Positions 1 through 8,633 of a stretch of 43,687 nt of DNA are shown here, piece after piece; the stretch's first letter is position 1, and every line of letters begins with the position of its first letter. The position numbers were made by a program, and so were the translations under genes. This DNA comes from Rhodospirillales bacterium (GTDB lineage: Bacteria > Pseudomonadota > Alphaproteobacteria > UBA8366 > JADFVY01): NCBI GenBank assembly GCA_020356105.1, contig CP070634.1:1922733-1966419 (forward strand), read 5' to 3'. The notes beneath the pieces are model-generated. The model did not search any database. It was not told the origin of the DNA and was given only the letters and a program-made list of their open reading frames with translations.

Positions 1-201
1 ATCGTTCGCCATGACCGAATAGGTCTGATTGGCAAACAGGAAGAAGACCTGGTTGCTCAGGAACTCCTGCCCCGGCGTGTGGTAGGCGTAGAAACCGAAG
101 CCGAGCCCCATCGCCATGAGCGTAAGAAAAATGGGAAAGCCGAGCAGGATCGTCAGAATGAAGATCCCCAGCATCAGGATCGCGACTTGTGGGTCCGTCA
201 T
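1..201 (-). CDS. dctM: TRAP transporter large permease DctM, partial (N-terminal 67 residues)
   Basis: This is the start of the large membrane subunit of a TRAP importer, the Na+/H+-coupled transport channel. Only the first 67 codons are present; the gene continues past the left edge. Residues about 5-35 form a hydrophobic first membrane segment (ILMLGIFILTILLGFPIFL), followed by the MGLGFGFYAY and FANQTYSVMAND stretches typical of DctM N termini. Its ATG overlaps the dctQ stop codon in an ATGA arrangement, so the two are translationally coupled. The identification rests on this N terminus plus the dctP-dctQ context. Confidence 0.9.
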   Translation of the reverse strand, partial: MTDPQVAILMLGIFILTILLGFPIFLTLMAMGLGFGFYAYHTPGQEFLSNQVFFLFANQTYSVMAND

Positions 202-842
202 GTGGCGTCTCCCCTGCCGGCGCCCGGTGCGCCGGCACTTGCCGGTTCATCGCGATGCAATCGGACTTCATCCTCTTGCGCGTGCAACAGGATGGTCTCC
301 ATTTCCTCGACGTCGTGCCGCCGCTGCGGCCACGCCCCGGTCTTGAGGCAGATGACGCAGCGCGCCGTCTCGGCGAAGCCCTGCAGCAGGAGGAAGGCGG
401 CGGCCACCGGCATGACCGTCTTGAACGGCGAAATCGGCACCCCGGCCGGGCTCATCACGCTAACTTCGCCGCTGCCCATGTTGTAGCTCCATGACTCCAG
501 CGCATAGTCGGTGCCGGCATAAATGAGGGTCAGGACCGCTGGGTAGAAAAACAGGAAGTACAGGATCAGCTCGATCGTCGCCTGCGCGCGGATCGGCAAC
601 AGTCTGTAGATCACGTCGCCGCGCACATGGCCGTCGCGGGAGAGCGTGTACGCGCCGGCCATCATGAACAGCGTCCCGTACATGATATAACTGATATCGA
701 ACGCCCAGGAGGTCGGGCTGCTGAGGAACTTCCGAACGAAGACCTCGTAGCTGACGCCGAAGGTCATGATCATGATGCACCAGGCGAAGGCTTTTCCGAC
801 CCAGGCACTGATCCCATCGATGGTTAAAAGAAAGCGGTCCAT
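198..842 (-). CDS. dctQ: TRAP transporter small permease DctQ
   Basis: Small membrane subunit of the TRAP importer, which pairs with DctM in the inner membrane. The 214-residue product has four hydrophobic segments: WVGKAFAWCIMIMTFGVSYEVFV, the stretch around SYIMYGTLFMMAGAYTLS, ELILYFLFFYPAVLTLIYAG and the MPVAAAFLLLQGF segment. The motif GHVRGDVIY after the second segment is typical of DctQ. I chose the ATG at 842 because GGGGGAGG lies just upstream and the protein then begins MDRFLLTIDG; a longer reading to 875 would put the ribosome site inside the coding region. The C-terminal tail of about 50 residues is hydrophilic and probably cytoplasmic. Confidence 0.88.
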   Translation of the reverse strand: MDRFLLTIDGISAWVGKAFAWCIMIMTFGVSYEVFVRKFLSSPTSWAFDISYIMYGTLFMMAGAYTLSRDGHVRGDVIYRLLPIRAQATIELILYFLFFYPAVLTLIYAGTDYALESWSYNMGSGEVSVMSPAGVPISPFKTVMPVAAAFLLLQGFAETARCVICLKTGAWPQRRHDVEEMETILLHAQEDEVRLHRDEPASAGAPGAGRGDAT

Positions 843-888
843 TGAGCCTCCCCCCGGCGGCGCGCCCACTGGCAATCCAAACCACGGA

Positions 889-915
889 CGGGCGGCGCGT
901 TCAACGCGCCGCCCG
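889..915 (-). promoter_or_regulatory. 11-bp perfect hairpin between dctP and dctQ
   Basis: CGGGCGGCGCG (889-899) and CGCGCCGCCCG (905-915) are exact reverse complements around a 5-base loop, TTCAA. It lies 35 bases after the dctP stop and 46 bases before the dctQ start. On the minus strand no run of T follows, so it is unlikely to be a full intrinsic terminator. Protection of the dctP mRNA 3' end is the more likely role (inference). Comparable hairpins follow dppA and potD. Confidence 0.75.
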
Positions 916-950
916 CACCCGAGGTTGAATCTCGAGAACTCGTCCTTCGC

Positions 951-2087
951 TTAGAAGCCGAGCTTGCCGAAGTAATGCTCGTAGGCGAGCTTGTAGTCGG
1001 CCGAGTTCATCAGGTCGTAGAAGGCGACACGCTTCGACCAGTCACGCTGCGAATCGACGACCTTCTTGAAGAACGGATCCTTGTTGAGATTTTCCAGAAC
1101 CGTGTCCCAGGACTTCAGCTGCGCCTGCAGCACGCCGCTCGGCGTGCGGTAGACGTTCACGCCGCTCTCGTTGATCAGCTTCTGGAGATCGCGTGAGTAA
1201 TTGTCCATCGCCGTGGCGTAGTTGGCGGTGTTGGCCGCCTCGGCAGCGTATTCGAGGATCGCCTGATGCTCCTGCGGCAGCGACTCGTACTTGCTCTTGT
1301 TGACGATGATCTCGAAGAACTCGGCGGCCTGATGATAGGAGCCCATCATGTAGGTCTTGGATACGTCCTGCGCACCGAATCGGCTGTCCGAGGTCGGGTT
1401 GTTGTATTCGAACGCCTCGATCACGCCGCGCTCCAGGGCCGGCACGATTTCACCGCCCGGCAGCTGGGCCACCGACAAGCCCATACCCTGCATGATGTCG
1501 GTCGCCAGACCGACGGTGCGGTATTTCAGATTCTTCAGATCATCCGGTCCCTTGATTTCCTTCTTGAACCAGCCGAGCGGCTGCGTCGGCATCGGCATCG
1601 CGAAGAAGCCGACCAGGTCCAGCTTCAGGATGTCTTGAACCAGTTCGCGGTATAGCTCTTTGCCGCCACCCTTGTGAATCCATGCGAGGATCTGGGAGGC
1701 GTTGGCGCCGAAAACCGGGCCCGTGCCGAACAGCGAAGCTGCCTTGTGCTTGCCGTACCAGTATGCCGTCACGGTGTGGCCGGCATCGAGCACGCCCTTG
1801 TGCACCGCATCCTGGACCTGGAACGCCTTCACCACGGCGCCCGAATTGAGATAGTCGATCTTCAGGCGACCGCCGGCCATATCTTGGACGCGCTTGACGT
1901 ACTCCTGCGCCATCTCGTTGAAGATATCGGCCGCGCCCCATGAACCCTGCATTTTCAGGGTCACGGTCTGGGCGCGCGAAATCTGCGGCATCGCGACGGC
2001 CGCTGCGGCACCCGCGGTGGCGCCGGCGCCGACCTTCAGAAACTTTCTGCGGCTGGCTGTTTCAGCCTTCGTGTCCTTGTTCGTCAT
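951..2087 (-). CDS. dctP: TRAP transporter substrate-binding protein DctP
   Basis: Periplasmic binding protein that captures an organic acid and delivers it to DctQM. The 378-residue product starts with a twin-arginine signal (SRRKFLKVG, then an Ala-rich stretch ending ISRAQ), so it is probably exported folded by Tat. The mature part begins TVTLKMQGSWGAAD. The LKYRTVG segment near residue 188 carries the Arg that in this family pairs with the ligand carboxylate, and the GLATDIMQGMG, LPGGEIVPALERGVIEAFE and YHQAAEFFEIIV segments resemble the 2-oxoacid-binding TakP subgroup. The substrate is inferred only: a 2-oxo or 2-hydroxy acid would suit the 2-hydroxyacid dehydrogenase encoded upstream. 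GGGAGG precedes the ATG. Confidence 0.92.
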   Translation of the reverse strand: MTNKDTKAETASRRKFLKVGAGATAGAAAAVAMPQISRAQTVTLKMQGSWGAADIFNEMAQEYVKRVQDMAGGRLKIDYLNSGAVVKAFQVQDAVHKGVLDAGHTVTAYWYGKHKAASLFGTGPVFGANASQILAWIHKGGGKELYRELVQDILKLDLVGFFAMPMPTQPLGWFKKEIKGPDDLKNLKYRTVGLATDIMQGMGLSVAQLPGGEIVPALERGVIEAFEYNNPTSDSRFGAQDVSKTYMMGSYHQAAEFFEIIVNKSKYESLPQEHQAILEYAAEAANTANYATAMDNYSRDLQKLINESGVNVYRTPSGVLQAQLKSWDTVLENLNKDPFFKKVVDSQRDWSKRVAFYDLMNSADYKLAYEHYFGKLGF

Positions 2088-2365
2088 CGTTTCGTCCTCC
2101 CGACTTCAAGGAAAGCTAAAGCGACAGGCGCGGCAGCGGGCGAGGTCCAGACGATCCGTCCGGCGCCCCCGGCACCGACCCACCCTTCACAAGTTTGATC
2201 TGAGCCAGATGGAAATATTCTGCTCCCTGTCAGATCGATTGGTTTGTCCGGAACGGTTTGCGTCGATCCGGCGTGCCAAGGTTTCAACATTTTCAGCGAG
2301 TCCGCAACAGGAATCGCCAAATCCGAGATCAAAAATGGAAAATACTTTGCAGGTTTTCCGGCCGT

Positions 2366-3331
2366 TCAGGCGACGCGGTCCTGTGGCTCGCGACCGGCGA
2401 ACACCGCATCGAGATTGTCGAGCGCCCGATATCCCATGGCGTCGCGGGTTTCCCGCGTTGCGCTTCCGATGTGGGGCAGGAGAAACGCGTTCGTCAGCGT
2501 GCGGTAGCCGGGATGAATGTCCGGCTCGTTGTTGTAGACGTCGAGACCGATGGCGTAGAGCTTGCCGGAATCAAGGGCTGCGATCAGTGCGTCGTCGTCG
2601 ACCAGGGCGCCGCGTGCCGTATTGATCACGATGGCGCCGTCCGGCAGCCGGCTGATTCGCCCGTCGTTCAGCAGTCCGGTGGTTTCCGGCGTTGCCGGAC
2701 AGTTAAGGGAGAGCACATCGCACAATGGTAACATCTCGTCCAGAGAGGGGTGGTATGTCGCCCCCTGCTCAAGCGCCGGGTCGACCCTGCGGCGATTGTG
2801 GTAGTGCACTTCCATATCGAAGCCGCGGGCGCGCTTGGCCACGACCTGACCGACCCGGCCCATGCCGACAATGCCGATCCGCTTGCCGGTAATCTGCACG
2901 CCGACCATGAACGCCGGGCTCCAATCCCTCCACGCCGCAGTTCGCACCAGTTGTTCGCCCTCGCTGGCCCGCCGCGCCGCGCCCAGCAGACAGAGGATTG
3001 CAATCTCGGCCGTCGCATCGCTCAGCACGTCCGGCGTGTTTGTAACGATGATACCGCGCTCTCTTGCGGCTTGAAGATCGACATGGTCGACGCCGACCGA
3101 GAAATTTGCGATCACGCGAACGCTGTCGGGCAATCGGCCAATCACATCGGCAGCCAGCTTCTCCGTGTGACACGGCATGATTGCGTCCGCTCCTTCGCAT
3201 AGCGTGAGCAATTCATCGGTGGTATAAAGCCTGTCGTCGTCGTTGAGGCGCGGCTCGTAGTCCCGTCGCAGTCTGTCTTGAACGGCCTCGGGCAGCTTGC
3301 GTGTTACTACGACGACGTGCTTGTTGGGCAT
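2366..3331 (-). CDS. D-isomer-specific 2-hydroxyacid dehydrogenase (glyoxylate/hydroxypyruvate reductase type)
   Basis: NAD(P)H-dependent cytoplasmic enzyme that interconverts a 2-oxo acid and a D-2-hydroxy acid. The 321-residue length is normal for the family. Visible features are the Rossmann motif GMGRVG (about residues 156-161), the catalytic Arg in NTARGALVDD, the Glu in NNEPDIHP and the catalytic His in LLPHIGSAT. The overall pattern (NFSVGVDHVDLQAARERGIIVTN split around the hinge) is of the GyaR/GhrB glyoxylate reductase type. It lies about 280 bases upstream of dctP on the same strand, so the two may share a function, with the TRAP system importing its substrate. The start is supported by AGGGGA 8 bases upstream. 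The exact substrate cannot be read from sequence. Confidence 0.88.
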   Translation of the reverse strand: MPNKHVVVVTRKLPEAVQDRLRRDYEPRLNDDDRLYTTDELLTLCEGADAIMPCHTEKLAADVIGRLPDSVRVIANFSVGVDHVDLQAARERGIIVTNTPDVLSDATAEIAILCLLGAARRASEGEQLVRTAAWRDWSPAFMVGVQITGKRIGIVGMGRVGQVVAKRARGFDMEVHYHNRRRVDPALEQGATYHPSLDEMLPLCDVLSLNCPATPETTGLLNDGRISRLPDGAIVINTARGALVDDDALIAALDSGKLYAIGLDVYNNEPDIHPGYRTLTNAFLLPHIGSATRETRDAMGYRALDNLDAVFAGREPQDRVA

Positions 3332-3507
3332 GTTGTTTGGTCCCCTGATGTTGTGCCGTAGCGTCGTCCCGACCTTGTAACATATTCATTTACTATTTCG
3401 AGTCATCATGGACGGCGGGGCGGAATAGCCCACATTACAAAATGAATCTCTTTCTGGCGTCAGTGCTACTGGCAAGGAACACGTGCCCGAACGGCATGCG
3501 AAATGAT

Positions 3508-4794
3508 ATGAAAATAAATTGGCTGCGCTACGTATTTTCGATTGTCTTCCTGATTACTCTGAGCGCCTGCGCATTGGCGCCGGCACCAGGCCCCGAGGCG
3601 CGCGCGGCAGCCGATCAACTTGCCGCGGATATCGACAGGAAGCAGCGTCAACACGTCGGTACCGCCAACCGGGCGCAGCCGGACGTCAAACTCTTTGCGC
3701 GCGTGTTCGAGCGGGTCAAGGCCGAGTATGTGCGACCCGTTGACGAGGATATGCTGATCGCCGCAGCCTCGCATGCGCTAGCCGACGCAACCCCGCCCAA
3801 CGATCTAATCAGCGACGACTGGTATGTGGAGCAGGCGATCAACGGCATGCTCGCTTCGCTGGATCCCTACAGTACGTATCTGCCGCGCGACGAATACGAG
3901 GCGATGCAGGATTCGATGCGCGGCGAGTTCGGGGGGCTGGGCATCCAAATTACGTTGCCAGACCAGGGCGACGGTGTGCTGATCATAATGCCCCTGGCGG
4001 GCACGCCGGCGGCGGCGGCTGGGCTGATGGCCAACGACCGGATCACCCATGTCGACGGAGACTCGCTTGATGGGTACAACTTGGGACAGGTCGTTCGCCG
4101 TCTCCGCGGGCCGGTGGGAAGCCGTGTCGTTCTGACAATCCGCCGCGGCACCGAAAAGATATTCGATGTCGAGATGGCCCGCGCCGTCATCCATCTCGAC
4201 GTGGTCAAATGGCGACTCGAAGGCGATTTCGGCTATCTCAACGTGGCTGGTTTCAGCGAGGATACATCCGACCAGATCGAGGAGGCGATTGGCAAGATCC
4301 GTTCGCATTTGGGCGGGCGCCTCGCCGGACTTGTCATTGATCTGCGCGACAACCCTGGCGGGCTTCTGGTCGAATCCGTTGCAGCTTCCGATGCCTTTAT
4401 CGAGTCGGGCGATATCGTCGTTACCAAGGGCCGGCACAGGACCCAGCGGTATCGGGCGACCGGAGGCGATATCGTTGCCGGCCTGCCGATCGCAGTGCTC
4501 ATCAACCGCAACTCGGCGTCGGCCGCAGAGATTTTCGCGGCGGCCATGAAAGACCATAACCGGGCGCTCCTGATCGGTACGCGGAGTTTCGGCAAGGGGA
4601 CGGTCCAGACAGTGATGCCAATGGGCCGCGGCACAGCGCTGAAGCTGACCACCGCGGCCTATTACAGTCCGTCCGGCAAGTCCGTCGACGGCGGGATCGT
4701 GCCGGATATCATGGTCGAGGACGATCGCGAGACCGATGTCGATGAGGGCTTGCAGCGAGCGATCGCCGAGCTCAATCGCCTCGCCGCGCTCTAG
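3508..4794 (+). CDS. ctpA: C-terminal processing peptidase, S41 family, predicted lipoprotein
   Basis: Periplasmic serine protease of the CtpA/Prc group that trims C termini of envelope proteins. With this start it has 428 residues: a hydrophobic signal ending LSAC (lipobox Cys21), a helical region, a PDZ domain (about residues 125-210; GGLGIQI, then AAAAGLMANDRI) and the S41 core. The catalytic Ser is in NSASAAEIF (Ser338) and the general-base Lys in FGKGTVQ (Lys363); the 25-residue spacing matches the family. An in-frame ATG at 3442 would give a 22-residue N-terminal extension without signal character, so I prefer 3508, although no strong ribosome site precedes it. The gene converges with the kinase at 4816. 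Confidence 0.88.
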   Translation: MKINWLRYVFSIVFLITLSACALAPAPGPEARAAADQLAADIDRKQRQHVGTANRAQPDVKLFARVFERVKAEYVRPVDEDMLIAAASHALADATPPNDLISDDWYVEQAINGMLASLDPYSTYLPRDEYEAMQDSMRGEFGGLGIQITLPDQGDGVLIIMPLAGTPAAAAGLMANDRITHVDGDSLDGYNLGQVVRRLRGPVGSRVVLTIRRGTEKIFDVEMARAVIHLDVVKWRLEGDFGYLNVAGFSEDTSDQIEEAIGKIRSHLGGRLAGLVIDLRDNPGGLLVESVAASDAFIESGDIVVTKGRHRTQRYRATGGDIVAGLPIAVLINRNSASAAEIFAAAMKDHNRALLIGTRSFGKGTVQTVMPMGRGTALKLTTAAYYSPSGKSVDGGIVPDIMVEDDRETDVDEGLQRAIAELNRLAAL

Positions 4795-4815
4795 CGTACC
4801 CCGCACCAAGCGGAT

Positions 4816-5739
4816 TCAGGCCAAACGCTCCAGGGCGGGCAATTCGTTCACGCGCGCCCGGATAGCCTCCCGCGTCGGCATGCCGGTCTGGGCGCCTTCG
4901 ACGGTGCAGGCCAGGCCGGCACCGGCTGCCGCATATCGTAAAGCCGACTCGATATCCAGCCGCTGATCCAGCGCCGCGGCGAGGCAGCCGCAGAATGCGT
5001 CCCCCGCACCCGTCGTGTCGACGGCTTTCACCGGCAATGCGGGGATGCGCCATGCAGCGTCATGATCGCATGCGACAGCGCCGTCGTGTCCCAGAGTTAC
5101 GGCACAAAGCATGCCGTATTGTCCGGCCAGCGACCGCGCCGTGTCAGCCGGCCGGTCGTGCGGCAGCTGCAGGGCGTCGGCAAGGGCCGTTGCCTCGGCC
5201 TGGTTCATCACCAGTATGTCGGTATCGGTGAGTGCCTGCGCCGTGACGGGTTGCACCGGCGCCAGGTTCAACATAACCCGCGCTCCCGCCGCTTTCGCCC
5301 TTCTTGCAAGCGACCAGTTCTCCGGCGCCGGCACCTCCATCTGAAGGGCGACCAACGCGTCGGCGCCAAGCAGTGCTTCGGGCACCTGGCTCGCGGTCGC
5401 GTCGAGATTCGCGCCGCTGGCCACGACGATGGCGTTGGCGCCGTTACGGTCCACGCAGATTGTCGCGAGTCCGGTCGGCCGCGCGGACTCGGCGACGCAA
5501 GCTGTTCCGACACCGCTATCATGCAACAAGCGGAGCGCGTCGTCGGCGAGCCGGTCCCGGCCGATCCTGCCGACCATATGCGTTTCGCTTCCGGCTCGCG
5601 CCGACGCCACGGCCGTGTTGGCTCCCTTGCCCCCGGGGTGAACAGCGTGCGATGGCGAGAGCACCGTCTCGCCCGATTGCGGAAGCGAGCCGACTCGAAA
5701 GACCAGGTCGACGTTGATCGAGCCGAAAACGACGATCAC
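4816..5739 (-). CDS. rbsK: PfkB-family carbohydrate kinase (ribokinase-like)
   Basis: Cytoplasmic sugar kinase that phosphorylates a sugar such as ribose with ATP. The 307-residue product has the N-terminal substrate signature GSINVDLVF, the PfkB signature 1 stretch HPGGKGANTAVASARAG (residues about 34-50) and the C-terminal signature DTTGAGDAF, whose Asp is the catalytic base. Length and motifs fit ribokinase best, but adenosine or other nucleoside kinases of the family are possible. It starts with GTG; no good ribosome site is visible. It follows the Usp gene by only 13 bases and is probably its operon partner. No ribose transporter is nearby. Confidence 0.85.
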   Translation of the reverse strand: MIVVFGSINVDLVFRVGSLPQSGETVLSPSHAVHPGGKGANTAVASARAGSETHMVGRIGRDRLADDALRLLHDSGVGTACVAESARPTGLATICVDRNGANAIVVASGANLDATASQVPEALLGADALVALQMEVPAPENWSLARRAKAAGARVMLNLAPVQPVTAQALTDTDILVMNQAEATALADALQLPHDRPADTARSLAGQYGMLCAVTLGHDGAVACDHDAAWRIPALPVKAVDTTGAGDAFCGCLAAALDQRLDIESALRYAAAGAGLACTVEGAQTGMPTREAIRARVNELPALERLA

Positions 5740-5752
5740 GATGAGCGGCGCG

Positions 5753-6580
5753 TCAGTGCGAGAGCAGCACCGGCACGGTCATATGCTGCAGGATATGGCG
5801 CGTGGCGCCTCCGAGCACCAGTTCGCGCATCCGTGAATGCCCGTAGGCGCCCATGACCATCATGTCGGCGCCGCTGTCCGCAATATGATTGAGCAGGACG
5901 TCGCCAACCTCGATGTCCAGGCCGGTTGTCTTGCTCGCCGTTGCATTGACGCCGTGTCGGGCGAGGTGTTCGGCGATGTCTGCGCCCGGGGCGTCCCCGA
6001 TCCCGTTCGGCTCGACCGCGATCACTTCAACGCTTTCCGCGGATTCCAGGATAGGCATCGCATCGGCAACCGCCCGGGCCGCCTCGCGGCTGGCATTCCA
6101 AGCCACGAGGATCTTCTTTCCGATCCGGTCGGGTGCGCCGATATACGGTACCACCAGAACCGGGCGACCGCTGACGAGGATGAGATCATCGACCAAATCC
6201 TCGGCGGACGCATGCTCCTGTTCCGGGTCGCTTTGCGACACGACGACGAGGTCGGTGTAACGGGCGCGCAGCGATAACGTCTCAAGGGGCATCCCCTTGG
6301 CCAACGCCCACCTGCTGCGATCGGTGATTCCCGCGGCGGCGACCGCCTTGTCGAACATCTCACGGGCCTTATCTGCGGCCTGCTTGCGTTGGGCCTGAAT
6401 GATTTCAAGAGCCGAGGCTGGGATTTCGATTGCCGCGTAGCCGGGAATTTCCGGGGGGCGGTCGACCGTCAGACCTGTCAGATGCGCGTCGCTATCGCGC
6501 GCCAGGGCGCAAGCAGCCGCCAATGTCGTGGGCGCTTCGCGCGAACTGTCAACATGGACCAGGATATCTTTCAGCGACAT
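5753..6580 (-). CDS. Universal stress protein, two tandem UspA domains (usp1)
   Basis: Cytoplasmic stress protein of about 275 residues with two UspA folds. The first begins LKDILVHVDSS, the second KKILVAWNASREA. The second domain ends with GAYGHSRMRELVLGGATRHIL, the G-2X-G-9X-G nucleotide-binding pattern, then VPVLLSH. The start at 6580 is favoured because GAGGAG lies 11 bases upstream and the UspA fold starts at once; an upstream in-frame ATG at 6649 would overlap the FNR-like box. Tandem Usp proteins of this type are often induced by low oxygen in proteobacteria (family knowledge), which fits the box at 6649-6662. A second, divergent tandem Usp protein is at 23249-24115. Confidence 0.88.
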   Translation of the reverse strand: MSLKDILVHVDSSREAPTTLAAACALARDSDAHLTGLTVDRPPEIPGYAAIEIPASALEIIQAQRKQAADKAREMFDKAVAAAGITDRSRWALAKGMPLETLSLRARYTDLVVVSQSDPEQEHASAEDLVDDLILVSGRPVLVVPYIGAPDRIGKKILVAWNASREAARAVADAMPILESAESVEVIAVEPNGIGDAPGADIAEHLARHGVNATASKTTGLDIEVGDVLLNHIADSGADMMVMGAYGHSRMRELVLGGATRHILQHMTVPVLLSH

Positions 6581-6648
6581 TTCGATTTCAGCTCCTCGTG
6601 TTTGAGAGACCGCATTGATTTTCTGCCCCGATTCGTGCTGCTCGATCA

Positions 6649-6662
6649 TTGATGCGGGTCAA
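6649..6662 (-). promoter_or_regulatory. FNR/FixK-type box upstream of usp1
   Basis: TTGATGCGGGTCAA is an exact match to TTGA-N6-TCAA, with the preferred T and G at the inner positions. Its centre lies about 75 bases upstream of the usp1 ATG, in the short gap after dppF. On the minus strand the best -10 candidate is GAAAAT (6623-6618), about 3 bases further away than the ideal class II spacing, so the promoter geometry is less convincing than at hemA. Confidence 0.6.
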
Positions 6663-6672
6663 AACTGGCGAA

Positions 6673-7665
6673 TTAGATGCCCTGGGCTTCCAGGCGGCCT
6701 TCGGCCACCGCGTGGCATGCCACAAGTCGTCCAGCCGACAGGTCGAGCTCCGGCTGCTCGATTCGGCAGCGATCATTGGCATAGCGACAGCGGGGGTTGA
6801 ATGCACAGCCGGGCGGCGGCGCGATAGGTGAGGGCAATTCTCCTGTCAGCTTTATCTTTTCGCCCCGCCGGGTCGGGTCGGCGACCGGCGTGCTCGACAG
6901 GAGAGCCCTGGTGTAAGGGTGCTGCGGCGCGTCGAAGATCGCATCCCGCGGCCCCTGTTCGACCGCACGGCCCAGATACATCACCATGACTTCGTCCGCG
7001 AAGTGGCGCACGACGCTGAGGTCGTGCGAGATGAACAGATAGGCAAGGTCGTATTCTTCTTGCAGATCGACAAGCAGGTTCAGAACCTGCGCCTGAATCG
7101 ACACGTCGAGAGCTGACACGGGTTCGTCCAGAACGACCAGTTTCGGCCGCAACATCAAAGCGCGGGCGATCGCGATGCGTTGCCGCTGGCCGCCGGAGAA
7201 CATGTGGGGGTATCGGTCGTAATGCTCGGGCCGGAGTCCGACGCGAGCCATCATATCGCGCGCGGCGGCGGCCCGGTCGGCCCGGCTCAGTCGGGTGTTG
7301 ATCGCCAGGGGCTCTTCCAGGATTGCGCCGACCTTGCGGCGCGGATTGAGTGAGCCGTAGGGATCTTGAAATACGATCTGAACCGTCCGTCGCAACGACT
7401 TCAGGACGGCACCGCTGGCAGCGGTGGCATCGACTCCGTCCAACAACAGACGGCCGGAGGTCGGTCTTTCGATCAGGGTGACGAGCCGGGCCAAGGTCGA
7501 TTTGCCACATCCCGACTCACCGACAACCGCCAGAGTTCGTCCCGACCGTAGGGAAAAACTGGCGCCCCGCAAGGCCTTCAGATCGGCGCCGGCAGCCAAT
7601 ATGCCTTGGCCGACGCGGTACTGACGCATCAGGTCGACACCCTCGGCGACGGTGTTTGTCGTCAT
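6673..7665 (-). CDS. dppF: Dipeptide/oligopeptide ABC transporter ATP-binding protein DppF
   Basis: One of the two ATPases that drive the peptide importer. The 330-residue protein has Walker [10 protein letters not shown], the signature [15 protein letters not shown], Walker B KLVVLDEP and the switch His in FISHDLSVV. The C-terminal [15 protein letters not shown] segment holds the cysteines of the Fe-S or oligopeptide extension typical of DppF/OppF. The start is placed at the ATG overlapping the dppD stop (ATGA). A longer open frame upstream lies inside dppD and is ignored. Last gene of the dpp cluster. Confidence 0.92.
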   Translation of the reverse strand: MTTNTVAEGVDLMRQYRVGQGILAAGADLKALRGASFSLRSGRTLAVVGESGCGKSTLARLVTLIERPTSGRLLLDGVDATAASGAVLKSLRRTVQIVFQDPYGSLNPRRKVGAILEEPLAINTRLSRADRAAAARDMMARVGLRPEHYDRYPHMFSGGQRQRIAIARALMLRPKLVVLDEPVSALDVSIQAQVLNLLVDLQEEYDLAYLFISHDLSVVRHFADEVMVMYLGRAVEQGPRDAIFDAPQHPYTRALLSSTPVADPTRRGEKIKLTGELPSPIAPPPGCAFNPRCRYANDRCRIEQPELDLSAGRLVACHAVAEGRLEAQGI

Positions 7666-8633
7666 GGCCCGTCGCCCCCGACCGGAAAATGGCACCGCAC
7701 CGCGGTGCCGTCGGGAAGTTGATCGAGAGAGGGCAGGACGGTGCGGCATCGATCGGCTGCAAAGCGGCAGCGCGGGTTGAACAGGCAACCTGCCGGCCGA
7801 TCGCCCTGGCCGGGCACGACGCCAGGGATGGTCGGCAAGCGCCGACCCGTGCTGCGCTCCGGAAGGGCATCCAGAAGCGCCGCCGTATAGGGATGACGCG
7901 GCCGAGTGAAGAGGCCCACGATATCCTGCTTCTCGACCTGCTGTCCGGCGTACTGGACCGCGACGCGGTGCGCCGTCTCGGCCACCACACCCATGTCGTG
8001 GGTGATCAGCACCAGCGCCATGCCGCGCTCGCGCTGCAGATCCAGCAAAAGGTCAAGAATTTGCGCCTGAATCGTAACATCCAGTGCGGTGGTCGGTTCG
8101 TCGGCGATCAACAGTCGCGGGTTACATGCGATTGCCATGGCGATCATCACGCGCTGGCTCATCCCGCCCGATAGCTGGTGCGGGAAGGCATCCAGCCGGC
8201 TCTCCGGCGATGGGATGCCGACCATTTCCAGCAATTCAATCGCCCGTTTGCGATGGGACGACCGTCTGCCGCTTTCGTGGGCCGCCAGCATCTCCGTGAT
8301 CTGAAAACCGACGGTGAAACACGGATTGAGGCTGGTCATCGGCTCCTGGAAGATCATCGCCATGTCCTTGCCGCGAATTGCGCGGTGCGCCCGTGGCGTG
8401 ATCGACAACAGATCCTGGCCATCGAATCGCAGATGGTCGGCGGTGACATCGGCGGTCCATGGCAACAAGCCCATCAAGGCGAGCATGGCGACGCTCTTGC
8501 CTGACCCCGATTCGCCGACAATCCCAACAACCTCACCTTCGTCGATCTCGAGATCGATGCCGTCAACCGCGCGAAAGGGCCCGGCCCGGGTGCGAAACTC
8601 GACGGACAAGTTGGTGATCTCGAGCAGCGCCAT
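7662..8633 (-). CDS. dppD: Dipeptide/oligopeptide ABC transporter ATP-binding protein DppD
   Basis: Second ATPase of the importer, 323 residues. Walker A is GESGSGKSV, the signature is [16 protein letters not shown], Walker B is LLIADEP, and the switch His is in LITHDMGVV. The C-terminal Cys-rich [14 protein letters not shown] segment is the family extension. The Walker A motif ends in Ser-Val rather than Ser-Thr, which is usual for DppD/OppD. The ATG shares bases with the dppC stop (TGATG), showing translational coupling. DppD and DppF act as a heterodimer on DppBC. Confidence 0.92.
   Translation of the reverse strand: MALLEITNLSVEFRTRAGPFRAVDGIDLEIDEGEVVGIVGESGSGKSVAMLALMGLLPWTADVTADHLRFDGQDLLSITPRAHRAIRGKDMAMIFQEPMTSLNPCFTVGFQITEMLAAHESGRRSSHRKRAIELLEMVGIPSPESRLDAFPHQLSGGMSQRVMIAMAIACNPRLLIADEPTTALDVTIQAQILDLLLDLQRERGMALVLITHDMGVVAETAHRVAVQYAGQQVEKQDIVGLFTRPRHPYTAALLDALPERSTGRRLPTIPGVVPGQGDRPAGCLFNPRCRFAADRCRTVLPSLDQLPDGTAVRCHFPVGGDGP

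Noticed and set aside
2255..2280. Sigma-54-like -24 element (TGGCACG on the minus strand) upstream of dctP
   Set aside because: The -12 element at the required spacing reads CG instead of GC and the TTGC context is absent.
2084..2332. 82-codon open frame upstream of dctP on the minus strand
   Set aside because: No recognisable protein pattern and no ribosome site; it ends at the dctP start. More likely leader DNA.
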